Shown here piece by piece: positions 36,591 through 47,735 of a stretch of DNA of 64,000 bases. A program made the translations under genes and the position numbers. Source of the stretch: Planoprotostelium fungivorum (Eukaryota > Evosea > Variosea > Cavosteliida > Cavosteliaceae). Location of the stretch: NCBI GenBank assembly GCA_003024175.1, contig MDYQ01000353.1, forward strand, positions 186,001 through 250,000, read 5' to 3'. The notes under the pieces were generated by a model. The model was not told where the DNA came from and ran no database searches. It saw only the letters and a program-made list of their open reading frames with translations. Every line of letters begins with the position of its first letter. Within the stretch, counting starts at the first letter, position 1.

Positions 36591-37432
36591 CTTTGAGCTT
36601 TCTGGAAGAAGCATCGGCGAGGATGCCAAGCTTCAAATTTAAATTTCCCAATTGACGCCTGTCTACTTTTACTCTCTTAAGTGGACATATTATCTCATGC
36701 AAATATCCATCCCCTGTCTTTATTGACGTTATCCACGTTGACCAAATGCCAACCGAGAAACACTCTGTGCTTCTTCCGCCTTGAATACAGACAAGACAAT
36801 CACAATTGGGGCTTATCTGCGCCTATGCTCGCTGCACAGCAACGACGGAAGAATGCGGAGAAACGGCTCCCGGCACAGACGCGGCTCACCTTCAGTTTCT
36901 CCGTTAATCCGTTGTTGAGGGGAATCATGGACAAAAGGGTTTACCTGAATGGTTCTCTTCATGCTGCCTCACTGTTGATTCGTTTTCAGAATCGTCCGCC
37001 TCAGTGGATGAAATTCAGACTAAATGTGGTGCGATATTCATTCGTTTTCCATTTATTTCGATGTTTTCTATCTGAAACGCAGAGGTCACGAACGGTGGTA
37101 CCTCTTCGCGAAACAGGTTCTGTATACAAGTTCTATACACCTGAGATACCTTAGCGCAAAGCTCTAAAAAACTCACCCACTCACGATGGGCCCAATGGAA
37201 GATTATCATCCGCCTTCTGGAGTCTGTTAGCAGAGAGGAACCTCCAGAGAATGGATCGACCCAACGATGCGTTATACCCTCGTATTACGTGAGAAGATCC
37301 CAAATTCGTGACACTAACGTATCAGAAGCAGCATTTCGCCCTTGTGTTGGGAGTTCGCGCTGTGTACAGGTGACAGAAGGAGCTAAAGCCGGAGTCAGGG
37401 GGACAGGTCGCATAAATCACAAGCACACAGCC
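36591..37432. other. long stretch without a supported gene
   Basis: Open frames overlap on both strands at 36681-37209 (plus: MDKRVYLNGSLHAASLLIRF; minus: MIIFHWAHREWVSFLELCAK), but neither shows a known domain or a convincing splice chain. A diverged or lineage-specific gene cannot be excluded. Confidence 0.3.
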
Positions 37433-37770
37433 ATGACTCTGAAGAGGTGATCACATCACGGGCTCTGTTCTCTCTTCGTCGACTGACGCATCCTAGAGCG
37501 AGATCGACCGATGAGCCACACGTTCCATCGTGGATGCACCTCCACAGGAAATTGTCTCTCAGCATGGAGTCGAAGCAAGTCCCTCTTGCAGACCCCAACT
37601 TTGCCAAGAGCCCTTTAGAATTGGCGATGATGGGTGGTGGCACCTTCCTAGACATGAGATGTGGCGTGGAGTTTGGGGAGCAGAAGAGGTTGAGAGACCA
37701 CGAGGCCTTGTGGACTATCATGGAGGTGAAGAGAGACGAGCGGGGAGATGATACTGATAACCGTAGGAAT
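37433..37770 (+). CDS. hypothetical small protein
   Basis: A first exon MTLKR can splice in phase (GTGATC...CTAG) to ARSTDEPHVPSWMHLHRKLS and LADPNFAKSPLELAMMGGGT, then FLDMRCGVEFGEQKRLRDHE. The residue mix is protein-like and Met/Gly-rich in the middle. I do not recognise it. The 3' end is uncertain because a GTGAAG donor follows WTIME. It may be an artefact. Confidence 0.35.
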
Positions 37771-37894
37771 GATGACTGGCTAATCCAATTTTACTGTTGT
37801 ATCGTAGAACTTGTATCTATAAATTATTATATATTTTCAACTCTCTCCATTGCATGCATGATTCATCTCTCTTTATACACATGTTACATTTACA

Positions 37895-38970
37895 TCAGGC
37901 CATGATCTTCTTGACCAGGTTACGGAAGGATCCACTCAGATGTCTTTTCAAGGTCCTCTTGCTCTTCGACTCTTCCTTCAGAGATGGATGATCCATCACA
38001 TCGTATATGCCAAGTCTGGCGTCTTCGTCCATCGTGAGGCAGCCGGAGATGAGATTCATCAGCCCCTGAGAGGCACCCTCTATCGTTGACCATATCCCCT
38101 GTGCCGCTGCGCGAGCTTGCTGCACTTCACAGTCTCCAGGCCATGGTATCTGAGAATCTTCAGGCACGTCTTTACCTCTCGTCTCACCCTGCCACAAGCG
38201 ATGCAGTAGAGGACGACACCGAGAGCCCAGATGTCTGTCTTGGGGCCTCTATATTCTCTTCTTAAGAGGATCTCAGGTGCGGCGTAGACGGACGAGCCAC
38301 ATGGTGTCTTTAGAGCTTGGGTCATGCTCCATTCTGTGGCGAGGCCAAAGTCGATGAGCTTGCAGGTACCGTCTTTGGTGACCATGACGTTCTCCAATTT
38401 GATGTCTCTACAGGATGGTGAGATGGTCACGCGATGTGGATGTCCAATGTGTCCCACCTGTGAACGACCCCGTGCTCGTGCAGGTACAGAATAGCCGTGG
38501 CTATCTGCCCGAACACCCTCAAAGACTGGATGAATGTGAGGTGTGGTACCAGAAGCAACATCTTACCTCTCTCTCGTTGAATTTGCCTTCGGGCTGGCTC
38601 TGTACCAGAGACAGAAGGTCCGTTCCTTCGATGTATTCCACCACGAGACACGTCATGTTTCCCTCCATCTCTATGACTTCGAGGAGTCGGGCGATGTTGT
38701 CGTGCTTCAATCTGGAGTGGATCTCTATCTCTCTCCTCAACTTGTTGAGGGTGATCGATCCTCTGATCTTCTCGTGTGATATGAACTGATTCATGTCAGA
38801 CGTGCCTCATTTCCGTTGCACACCTTCAGAGCCACCCTCTGTCCCGTGAATAGATGGACGCCCATCTTGACCTTTGCAAAGCTTCCCTCCCCAATGGTAT
38901 CACCGACACGATAATATCCAATCACTCTCTCCTCCGTCGTCTGTGTGTTCGTTTTCGTTCGTTGGTTCAT
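37895..38970 (-). CDS. Ser/Thr protein kinase, SNF1/CAMK-like, paralogue A
   Basis: This is a single-domain kinase of about 300 residues. Glycine loop: IGEGSFAKVKMG. ATP-lysine: QRVALK. Helix C Glu: LRREIEIHSRLKH. Catalytic loop: HRDIKLENVM. Metal site: LIDFGLA. Activation/APE: LKTPCGSSVYAAPEI. The C-terminus ends FRNLVKKIMA. The start MNQRTKTNTQTTEERVIGYY precedes the glycine loop by about 20 residues. All catalytic residues are present, so it should be active. It is closely related to paralogue B (43.2 kb, opposite strand): the first intron falls at the same place, right after VALK, and both share the VKKIMA tail. The group assignment to SNF1/CAMK is by motif. Confidence 0.85.
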
Positions 38971-39507
38971 GTCTATAGTACTGGTCTAGCGTTACGCGTC
39001 TTCTGATCGTGTGTGCGTGCGTTGTGTGACCGAGCTGAGCGTCGGCCTCATTATCAGAATCCACCCTTAAGAGGTAGACCCCTCGCTTCCCTGAAGTTCC
39101 TTCCGTGCTTTAGAGGACGAAACACGAACGGAGACAACCAAAGGTGCTCCACTTTGAACAATAACCTCTGTCCGTATCATACGGAGGCCCAGATCAGTGA
39201 AAACCACCAATTAAGAGGGTGGTCGTGAGCATGGGATCCCACCATGTCCGGACACGCGGGGGTCCGTGGTAGTAGATGAGAATCAGTCGAGACCCGCCAA
39301 GCGCGAAACCATGCGGACCGTGTTTTCTTCGAGATTTCTCACACTGCTGCCCTCCGCACTTCGCGCAAGCAGGTGTTTCAATCGCGAGGCGAGATTATAT
39401 AAATAAATCAATTTATACGGGTAATTAATTGTAAATTACGAGAAAGCCTTCACTTTCATCATATCATTTTATAGTAGAACGAAAAGAGATCTTTCTTTTG
39501 TATCTAT
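38971..39507. other. intergenic stretch between kinase A and the arrestin-like gene
   Basis: This is the upstream region of kinase A. A small plus-strand frame at 39013-39228 shows no domain. The segment around 39390-39480 is AT-rich and probably the 3' end of the arrestin-like transcript. Confidence 0.45.
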
Positions 39508-40842
39508 TTATTGGTCTCTTTGTCCTTCTGATGTGTTGGTGATGGGATAGAGATGGATGGGTATGGAGATCATGCCCTCCATGATGTTCTTTCCCTTCTG
39601 AAGCGAGACGTCCAGTTGAAAGGTAGATGAGATGTTTTCGTGATGGAAAGAGGGTGTGATGGTCTCGGGTATGAGCAGGCCCGTCAGTTTACTGAAAGAC
39701 TTGCAGTTCATCTGTCCCTCATCGTGATGAGCGGCCACGATCTACATTCGTTTAGAGGATGAAGGTGATGATGTTCGTGTCACCTCTTCTGATGAGATGG
39801 TGTTGGTCAGAGTCGAGTCCCAATAGACTACCTTGTTCTTCAGCTCGATATTGATACCTACACCCTTCAGTCCCAATTTCAAACTCTAAAATCATTTTCA
39901 CCCGTGATCTCATGGTCGATGTCACTTCTCAGGATGATCTCGACGATGATCTTGTCTCCAAGGACAAAAGAAGGTCTGGACACTTGGACGACGAGATAGA
40001 CGGGGGCGAACTCTTGTCCCTTCAGATGGACCATCCTCTCTACGGAGCGGTAGCAGCTGATGGACCCTCTCGGACTCCATCCTTTCATCTCGTGAATGGA
40101 TGGACACAATGTGATGTAGTTTTCCAAGACATATTCCGGCTCTGTCGGAGAGTTTAGAGGGGGTCTAAGAGACGGATGTGCAAAATGAAGATCTCACTGG
40201 TGGATGATTTCCTCTTCACGATAGCTCTCAAGTGATACTCGACGAAGCCGTGGCGTCCGGACCACGAAGGCGGGAGCTTTTCCGCGGTGTCCCCCCTCTT
40301 AAGATTGAAATGGAAGGGGAAGTAATGGACCCCCGCATCGACTTGCTGATGTTCGCCAGTACCGGGTCGGAATATGACGATTTGTTGGCTCATGATTTGT
40401 TTCTCGACGGAGAGTGTGTCACTGAAGGGAATGATCAGAATGCAACGAACATTGATCCCAGACTCACTCTCCAGTCTTCCATTGTGTGAAGAGGTTGCCC
40501 TCCAAGGCGAGTGAAATAGCTCCAATGGATTTTGCGTTCTTAAGAGTCAGGATGACGAAACCTGCGATCAAAGATCAACATATGGACAACCGGAAATAAA
40601 GAGAGCAGACGGACGAGTAGAGAATGGAGTGAGTGATAGAGCCACGATCACTCACCGACGAGATTTTCCGCCTGAGTCTTAACCGTATCGATCTCTATTC
40701 TCAATTTCTTGTGTGTCCCCTGTGCATTGAAGGCCTTTGAGCACCTATCTCTCGATCTGCTGGCCATTCCAATCATCTTCTTTCTAAGACTATTGTCTCT
40801 CTTCAGTGCGTGTAGCGTCTCATTTGACTCTGTTTGCATCAT
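39508..40842 (-). CDS. arrestin-domain protein
   Basis: It begins MMQTESNETLHALKRDNSLR, then an in-phase splice leads to GFVILTLKNAKSIGAISLAL, the classic strand pair of the arrestin N-domain (xGxVxLxLxxAKSIxxIxLxLxG). Next come VDAGVHYFPFHFNLKRG, LPPSWSGRHGFVEYHLRAIV with KRKSS, and in the C-domain APVYLVVQVSRPSFVLGDKI with IVEIILRSD. The C-terminus reads FQLDVSLQKGKNIMEGMISI then PIHLYPITN. Such alpha-arrestin-like proteins act as adaptors for receptor or transporter traffic. No PxY motif or FYVE domain is evident. About five introns are present. Confidence 0.8.
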
Positions 40843-41319
40843 CTTAAATTACGTCGTGTAGCGTGTTCGTATGGTTGTTGTTGTTGCTGTGTGTGTCGCA
40901 ACGGTTGGCGGTTTATGGGTAGAATTCACAGAAAATTGGTCGTCTGTCCTATACCTGGTTCTGGGCACCTTAGTGTGAAGGCCTCACCACAGCAGCACAT
41001 GCAGCGCGACTGATTGAGGAGGGATGGATAAAGAGGTGCGGCAGGCGAGGAGAGAAAATAGGTGTGCATCACTCTGGAAACAACCGTTGAAAATATCGGT
41101 CACCAGGTCCACACGTCCCAACAGTTCATTTCTCACACACAAAAGCGTGTCTGTGATCACAGACATCCTCCTGACGTCACTCTCTCTGATGAAAGGGTCG
41201 ATCACGCTCACGCTCATGACATGCTGATCTAGATCAGCATGCAAGAGGAGAAATAAAATAGAATCAATTCATCTCTCTGAGTCCCTTTATTTCGAGCGCT
41301 TCGAAATTGTAGTTCCTCT
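40843..41319. other. stretch between the arrestin-like and Zn2Cys6 genes
   Basis: A minus-strand open frame 40984-41244 (VIDPFIRESDVRRMSVITDT, then LLGRVDLVTDIFNGC) looks partly protein-like but has no start context or domain. An AATAAAATAGAAT element at about 41250 and the 3' end of the regulator gene occupy the rest. Confidence 0.35.
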
Positions 41320-42414
41320 TCACATGCTTATCATAGGTAAAATGTGGAGTATATAGTATTTGGGTTGACTCCTGCTGTTGTTGACGGGGTAGATGTTGAC
41401 AAAGACATCGGCCATGCTGCCGTCCGCCTTCTTCAGTCGGGCCGCCTTGAGTCCGGTGAAGGACTGTGTGCTCTCACAGAAGAGACGACTGTTCGAGATG
41501 AGCGAAAAGTCTTTGTGAGATGATGGTCTCACCTGATCGTGAAATCACTACTCAGTTGTTCGGTCGTCCAGCCACACATGCTGCGAAACTTTTCGTTGAA
41601 CTCAACCAAGAGATGATCTGAATTGGCATTGGCAGCCCAGACCGATACGGACACGTCCATCTGTCCCCCCATGAAGAGAGTGGTCTGCTGGTGTTGAATC
41701 TGGGTGTTGAGATACCACACTTGGGCCTCCAATCCCCTCGCTTTGTCCTCGAGCCTCCTATTCTCTTCTTGCAGTGCTTGCGATTGATCGAATGGCGAAT
41801 GCAGACGGAGCGCCACCCCATCGTCTACGTTGTCTAAAGACAAGATATCATCCGCGTTAAATGCGACTCCGTCGAGATCATTATATGCGGACTGCATGGT
41901 CGGTGTCTCCTCAAAGTTGATTCCTCCATCGTCGGAGGCATAATCCTCGATGTCAGGTCCGTCCGAGGTGTGTGCTTCCTCTTTGGCCCGAGTCTGTCTC
42001 CTCTTCCTCGGTGAATCGGTGCAGTCCAGATTATTCTGCAGACACCTCTTGCATGGCCTCTCTTTTCCGCAAGCTTTAAAGGGTCAGCGGAAAAAAACAA
42101 AGAGAAGGTGGCGTGGTGTCTAAACCCTCACCGGCATGCGTCCTCCTACAATGAGAACATGCTCTCGGTACTTGGGTTCTCTTGTTACCCTCCTTTGATG
42201 CAAACGGATTTGTGGTGGTCGCCGCTGCCTTCTTCACTTTTACTGCTCCGCTGGAAGTTCTCAGTCCTGGCTTCTTCACAGTGCCAGTCAAGAGAGTCTC
42301 AGACGTTGTCTCCCCTCCTGATCCTTCCATCTCATCGATTAACGTCTTCTTCCTCTTCGCGATGTGTTGTTGATAGCCAACGCCTATCAGTTTTATTTCC
42401 GTGAAAATGAGCAA
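41320..42414 (-). CDS. Zn2Cys6 (Ert1/AcuK-type) regulator with PAS domain
   Basis: This is a DNA-binding regulator. The cluster reads RACSHCRRTHAACGKERPCK then RCLQNNLDC once the intron inside it is removed. The CxxCxxxHxxC...RPCxRC pattern is that of fungal Ert1/Rds2/AcuK factors, which control gluconeogenesis genes. A basic PRKRRQTRAKEE tail, an acidic region and a coiled coil (ALQEENRRLEDKARGLEAQV) follow. Then comes a PAS domain (LLVEFNEKFRSMCGWTTEQL ... VFVNIYPVNN), as in the fungal family. The listed start is the end of the open frame. An upstream exon MHH at 42473 with a GTAAGT donor, or an inner Met at MEGSGGETT, are alternatives. The length of about 300 residues is short for the family. 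Confidence 0.8.
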
Positions 42415-43239
42415 CTAAATTCGCGTTAAGGTAACGAGCCAGCTGTCACCTCCTGTGAACTTACGTGATGCATTTCTTCGTTTCTACTGCATGGCTGTGG
42501 TGGGGCCCCACCTGCTGACTCACCATCTCTCCCGCCGGTAGAGGTCACCCTATGCTTCTGGTACCTCATATCAGGCAGGAGTCATAGAGAGTGTTCTACT
42601 CTTCTGTTTGGGAACACAAAAACGTCCCTCGCCGCGTTTCAGCGTGGCGTTACTTCAAATGTTGGGCAACATGCGCGTCTTGGACGACGGCCGAACGTTC
42701 AACGACCACGTGAGAAGGTGATGCATGAAGGTATGAAGGTGTGAAGGTGTAAAGGTGTAAAAGATGGAGGGACATCTTCACGTATCAGCAACGTCGTTCA
42801 CGAAAAAGATACGAAACACGACGTGATCACCAGCCCATTGCAGACTTACAACTTGAGGGTTTCTTCTTCGCCCATCCGAATCACACCATCGATCTCACCC
42901 CGATCTCAAAAATTACATACATATTTTCACATTGAATTGAAGCCTGTGGATGCTGCAACCTCTCGCTGAATCTCCACCCTCATCACGCTGTGGACGCAAG
43001 ATGAAATAAGTCTTCATATTCATACTGACCAACGAGCGCTGCACCACTTAGGCGGGATCTAGAGAAACCCCAAAGGCGATGATTGTGTGTCAGCCTTTAG
43101 TCCTAGATTCCAGTCCTAATCCTAGGACTTGACCAGTTTTCTCTCGAATTCGGAACAGTCGGACGCGAGGAGCCTGTAAGGGATATCGCACCACAAAGCA
43201 CGCGCAAACATCACACACACACGCACGAAGACGTTACGA
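42415..43239. other. long stretch between the regulator and kinase B
   Basis: This is a divergent promoter region of about 0.8 kb. The plus-strand frame FSVALLQMLGNMRVLDDGRT near 42.65 kb is short and unsupported. A run of GTGTGAAGGTGTAAAGGTGT units lies at 42.73 kb. Nothing else stands out. Confidence 0.4.
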
Positions 43240-44310
43240 ATGGTAGAGAAGGAACGAAAGAGTGTCGGTGATTATGTGGTGGGAGAGGTCATTGGACAAG
43301 GTGCATTTTCGAAGGTCAATCTGGGTCTACACAAGAATACCGGAGAGAAAGTGGCTTTGAAGGTGATTGTTCGATAGAACCGTTGGTGGTGCTGAAATAC
43401 TGCCAGTTCATCGATCACCACGCATTAGACATCGACGAAAAGACCATTAAGAGAGAGATAGACATACATCGTCAATTAAATCATCCACACATCGTCAAAT
43501 TGATCGAAGTGATCGAAGGGAATAAGATATGCCTCGTATTAGAATACGTCGAGGGGAAGGACCTCATAGACTTCCTCGACGAACGGCCAGATGGCAAACT
43601 TCCTGAGGTAGAGGTGAAGAGAGATGCGATTTGAGAAGTGGATAATATCTGATGGCATCAGGCTATAAAGTTCTTTCGACAGATCTCAGCTGCAGTATGC
43701 CATCTCCACGAGAAAGGAGTCGTCCACAGGTCAACCATCATCATATTACATCATCTTCTGATCTCCAACAGAGACATCAAACTAGAGAACATCATGATCA
43801 CGAAAGACGGTACCTGCAAGCTCATCGACTTTGGATTTGCTTCTCATTGGAACCCCACTCAGCTGCTGAAGACACCATGTGGTTCCTCCGTCTACGTTGC
43901 CCCCGAGATCATCGCATGCAAACCCTATTTGGGACCGAAGGTGGACATCTGGGCCTTAGGAGTCCTGATCTACTGCATGGTGGAGGGCAAGGTGATGGTC
44001 CATGTTACACATTGGACACCTCTTAACATCAGATCAGATTCCCTGGGAGGGAGAGAACACTTCCTCACAGATCGGCCACTCCAGTCGTGGACAGTGGACC
44101 ATGATGGAGAGCGGCTCGGCTGATCTCCTTCACCTCATTCGCGGCTGTCTACAAGTCGATGAGAACGCGAGGATGGGCATCTATGATGTGATCGAGCATC
44201 CATGGATGAGAGAAGCGAGAGGAGAGACTGTGAGGAGACAAGAGAAGACGAGGGTGAAGAGGAAGTGGAGTGGCTCGATCATCAACTTTGTCAAGAAGAT
44301 CATGGCATGA
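43240..44310 (+). CDS. Ser/Thr protein kinase, SNF1/CAMK-like, paralogue B
   Basis: It starts MVEKERKSVGDYVVGEVIGQ. Glycine loop: GQGAFSKVNLG. ATP-lysine: EKVALK. Helix C: IKREIDIHRQLNH. Catalytic loop: HRDIKLENIMITKDG. Metal site: LIDFGFA. Activation segment: TPCGSSVYVAPEI. Then WALGVLIYCMVEGK. The C-terminus IINFVKKIMA is nearly the same as in paralogue A, suggesting a conserved tail with a job of its own. Introns are short, and the one after VALK is shared with A. Catalytic residues are intact. Confidence 0.86.
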
Positions 44311-44519
44311 GATGGAGTCTCGTGTTGATACGTTGAGGAATAAATGTACTACCTTTTACTTCTGTTTGATTCTTCTGTCGATCAACAAACCTCTCGTCCG
44401 AATTAAAATCAATCGAAATTCAATTTATTTACATAACAGCCCGAAAGTGAATCAATTCAATTCCGCATTGATCCTTTCTATACAATTTATTTTACAGGTG
44501 CTATTCTATATACATCGAT

Positions 44520-45509
44520 TCACAGTGAACGTTCTTGACCTCTCTTCACCACCCAGGGATACCTCAGCAGCTCCTCCATCGTCGGCCTCTTATCAGGGTC
44601 CAGGCAGAGCATGGCCTTCAGCATGTCTTTCGCATGTGACGACACTTCTCTCCCCTCTATCGTCTCGAATTGGATCGCTGTCATGTGTCGCTCCAGATCG
44701 ATCACGTCGGCGACATCTTCGAGCATGAGAGGGAAGCTGCCGAACAGAAGGGCATAGAGAGTGATTCCCAGCGACCATACGTCTGATTTCTCTGGAGAAT
44801 AAGGACGTTGACTGAAGATCTGATGGGGATGTGAGATGATGCGGGGTCAAAATAGGTCACCTCTGGAGCAATGTACTGTGCGGTACCGCTGTAGTTCTCG
44901 CAGAACCATTTCGCCTTCTTCTCCTTTCTCCTCTTCAGGTTGATGCTGCATAACTCAAAGTCGATGACGTTGACTCTCAATGTGTCCGGCTCGATCATGA
45001 TCTGTTCTGATTAATCTCTCGTCTACGTGGTGCAGTGCTTACGTTCTCTAATTTGATGTCTCCGTGGGATATGCCTCTCTCATGTGCTTGGCAGAAGATC
45101 TTGAGTAGTTGAATGCAAACGATCTTCGCATCGTCTTCATGCATTGGCTCGAATGCTCTGTCTTCCAGGAATTGAAACAAGTCGATGCCTTCTATGCGGT
45201 TGAAGACCAGCCAGAAGGAGGAAGGTGTCACGAGCGAAGCTCGCAGTAGGGCTACTCCTTTCACATCGACGAGGTCTTTGAGAGCTGACGTCTGTACGTG
45301 ATGTCAGCGTGGAACATGTACTTTTAAGAGGTCTTCACCTCATTTGCAATGCGATCTTTGATGGAGTCATCTCTTTGGATCTTCTTAACAATGAGCTGTT
45401 CCCCAGTACTTTTGTCCGTCACCGTATAGACCTGATGTTCGGTCGAGCTGTTAATCGACCTCACATCTGCGTATCGTTCTAACACATTGGTATCGTCCGC
45501 GACCAGCAT
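44520..45509 (-). CDS. atypical protein kinase
   Basis: A kinase-fold protein with altered motifs. The N-lobe has QLIVKKIQRDD (ATP-lysine). The catalytic loop reads ISHGDIKLENIMIE, with Gly in place of the usual Arg of HRD, and the metal motif reads VIDFELC, with Glu in place of the Gly of DFG. The APE-like segment is YSGTAQYIAPEV, and the C-lobe has SLGITLYALLFGSFP and LDPDKRPTMEELLRYPWV. The key Lys and both Asp residues remain, so weak activity is possible. The Met at 45509 may not be the true start: an open frame continues upstream to an AG acceptor near 45590. It lies tail to tail with kinase B, about 210 bp apart, but is not closely related to it. Confidence 0.8.
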
Positions 45510-46052
45510 GCTGTCGCTATTTCGATGGCTGTATGGCTCTGGTGGCGTGATAGCGTTCGTCTCCCACGCACTGGAAATCTCAGAGTCTGATCACATAGAG
45601 ACGCGAGGGAGTGAAGTGTGACAGATTCGATATGAATAGGCGGAATAAGTGACAAAACACAGAGAGATGCTCATTTTTTTGAACTGACGCATGCCACACT
45701 GACCACCGACTGGGTTGACTGCCCTCTCTGAGACACCATTGGAACACATAGGCCCCACCTTCTCTGACTCCATCATGATGGACAAGAGATCATCGTGCAT
45801 CGTACAAATGGAAATTGACTGAAGGTCTCGACATCGCGCGTGTTTGTGGTGATGATCGTGTGAGGGGCTGAAACTCACACGAACCTCGTCAGATTTGGAA
45901 AATGATATGGTTCGTAAATCTGTCCGTACGAATATCACAGAGACGTCGCTCGTGATGTGTGATGCACGGTGTCTCATCTTCCAAACCTCCTCGCGAGACA
46001 GAGAGGGAGACGAAGAGAAGGAGAGAAAGGGAAACTTTATGGATCGACTTCG
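45510..46052. other. stretch upstream of the atypical kinase
   Basis: It may contain a short 5' exon of the kinase. Minus-strand open frames here show no domain. No complete gene can be supported. Confidence 0.35.
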
Positions 46053-46301
46053 ATGATGCGACCTCTCTTGGGTGCTCTCTGTGTCCTGTCAGTCTCATCT
46101 GCCGTGTGGTTCTGCTTGTCTTTGACTTGCTTTCCAAAGACGTCTGTTTCACGGATGACTCTGGCTTCTTGTCCGGCTGATGGAAACGATGAGATCGCAT
46201 GCACGTGTTGTCACATGAGTCACCTTCTTCCTCGTAAAGGTGAGTGTGTGGGGCTGTCTCGTCCAAGAGAAGATGATGGATCTGATGGTTTACTCCTTTA
46301 A
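46053..46301 (+). CDS. possible small secreted Cys-rich protein
   Basis: MMRPLLGALCVLSVSSAVWF gives a plausible signal peptide, followed by CLSLTCFPKTSVS and an ACTCCHMSHLL cysteine cluster. A GTGAGT donor after LLPRK suggests further exons that I could not place. A longer minus-strand frame covers the same DNA, so the strand is not certain. Confidence 0.25.
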   Translation: MMRPLLGALCVLSVSSAVWFCLSLTCFPKTSVSRMTLASCPADGNDEIACTCCHMSHLLPRKGECVGLSRPREDDGSDGLLL

Positions 46302-46447
46302 TAACGTGGAGGACCAGGCCTCTAAGAACAAGCTTTGGTGGCTCTACGTTTGTTCCCTTTTTGAGTTCAGATGGATGTGATCGACACGATGCGATGATGT
46401 CGATCCGAATGATCATGATGATGTTGATGTTCATGATGTCTTTGTGA

Positions 46448-47317
46448 TCATGTCGATGAAAGATCAGAGGCCAGAGAGAGTCGTATGATGATGATGATGA
46501 TGACAGTCAATCGCATCACCATGTACTGTGAGAGATCGGCTGGGCTAGGACTCGTCACGAGTGCCTCGATGTAACTGAGATGCATTGGTCCAGCTGGTAG
46601 AACTGAAATCCATCAGTGTCTGATGGATGCGGTCTGTAACGACTCACATGTGTAAGTGACGCCATATCTCTTTTCTATGGAACCGCTTGGTCCCAAATGA
46701 GCGATTTTTGCAGAACTTAAGACGGTAGTGTCTATGTTCTGAGACAGTATCAGTCGATGTGATGTGATGTGATGATCTGACCTCCAAGCGACCGAGTTCG
46801 GACAGTGTTTCAATTTGGTCTCTGTACTGTTGCACGTGCCTGTCGATCTTGAATCGTAGAGTTGGAAGTGAGAATCATCATCTCACCCCATAACGAATGA
46901 GACGGTGGCAGAGTCTTTCTTCGATCTGAAGTACATTCCTGGAAGAACTGACAGAATCGTCGTCGCAATGGTACCAGCTGTCATCTCCATTAGAGGTGGT
47001 GTGACAACGCCCATCTCACCCAAAGTTAAGAAGATGGAGTGGGTCTGATGGAAAAAGAAGATGACTTGTGGTCCAAAATAAATGAGAAAGCGAGTGCGAA
47101 CCCGGAGTGTCCTCCATTTGTTGATGATTGGCCTGAAGAGGGCATCCGTCTGAAACGATCTCTTAATCAGTTGTGATGATGTTGGTTGTTGTGTAGGGGC
47201 CATCAGAGGATGGATCGAGTGGGCTCGAATGACAGCATTGGATAACCTATTGATAGAAACGTGCTGAACTGTGCGAGATGGCACTCTAAAAGAAGCACCA
47301 CCGAAAACCCTCAGCAT
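46448..47317 (-). CDS. unknown mitochondrial membrane protein
   Basis: It begins MLRVFGGASFRVPSRTVQHV, an Arg/Ser-rich leader consistent with mitochondrial import. After SFQTDALFRPIINKWRTLRV come two hydrophobic segments (RFLIYFGPQVIFFFHQTHSI; ATTILSVLPGMYFRS). Spliced exons continue with RFKIDRHVQQYRDQIETLSE then LGRLE, TVLSSAKIAHLGPSGSIEKR, and LPAGPMHLSYIEALVTSPSP. I do not recognise the family; a respiratory-chain assembly factor is only a guess. The 3' end is unclear because the last frame runs through ATC repeats to a stop at 46448. Confidence 0.5.
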
Positions 47318-47735
47318 CTCGGGTGATAGTGTTGCTTACCTGATGTGATGATCGTCGTTGTAATTTCGAAATTGGGAAAATACAAAAGACGTTTTTTACT
47401 GTTGATCACAAAGATAGCACAGCACGATCGCGATCGCGATCGCACAATCAGCAGCGACAATTTCTCACGATCAAGTCACGATGCCACTGATCCCTCACCT
47501 TCCCTCGCGCTTGTTGTTCGTTTTGAAGAACGGACAGAGTCGGACATTGACGAGTGAGAGACGTTTACTTTCACCTTTGAGCCCGAAAAGAAGAAGGTTT
47601 CCTGTCTTCGGGCTTGAATTACGGTCGGGCACGTTCACTACCGCGGGCTACCAGGGTTCTTACCGCATCTCCCTACGGCTCATTGTACTTGGGAGCGAAT
47701 TCGCCCTCTCTTCCATTCTTTCAGAAGCCGATCAA
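47318..47735. other. divergent promoter region
   Basis: This lies between the mitochondrial protein (minus) and the histidine phosphatase (plus). It contains a CGATCGCGATCGCGATCGC run at 47425-47443 and small frames without domains. Confidence 0.5.

Noticed and set aside
45889-46434. Long minus-strand open frame
   Set aside because: Low-complexity, Ser/Lys/Arg-rich, no domain, and it overlaps a plus-strand frame with a signal-peptide-like start; neither strand is firm.
47425-47443. GCGATCGC-rich run resembling the cyanobacterial HIP1 repeat
   Set aside because: A single short run in a promoter region between intron-containing genes; no sign of bacterial DNA.
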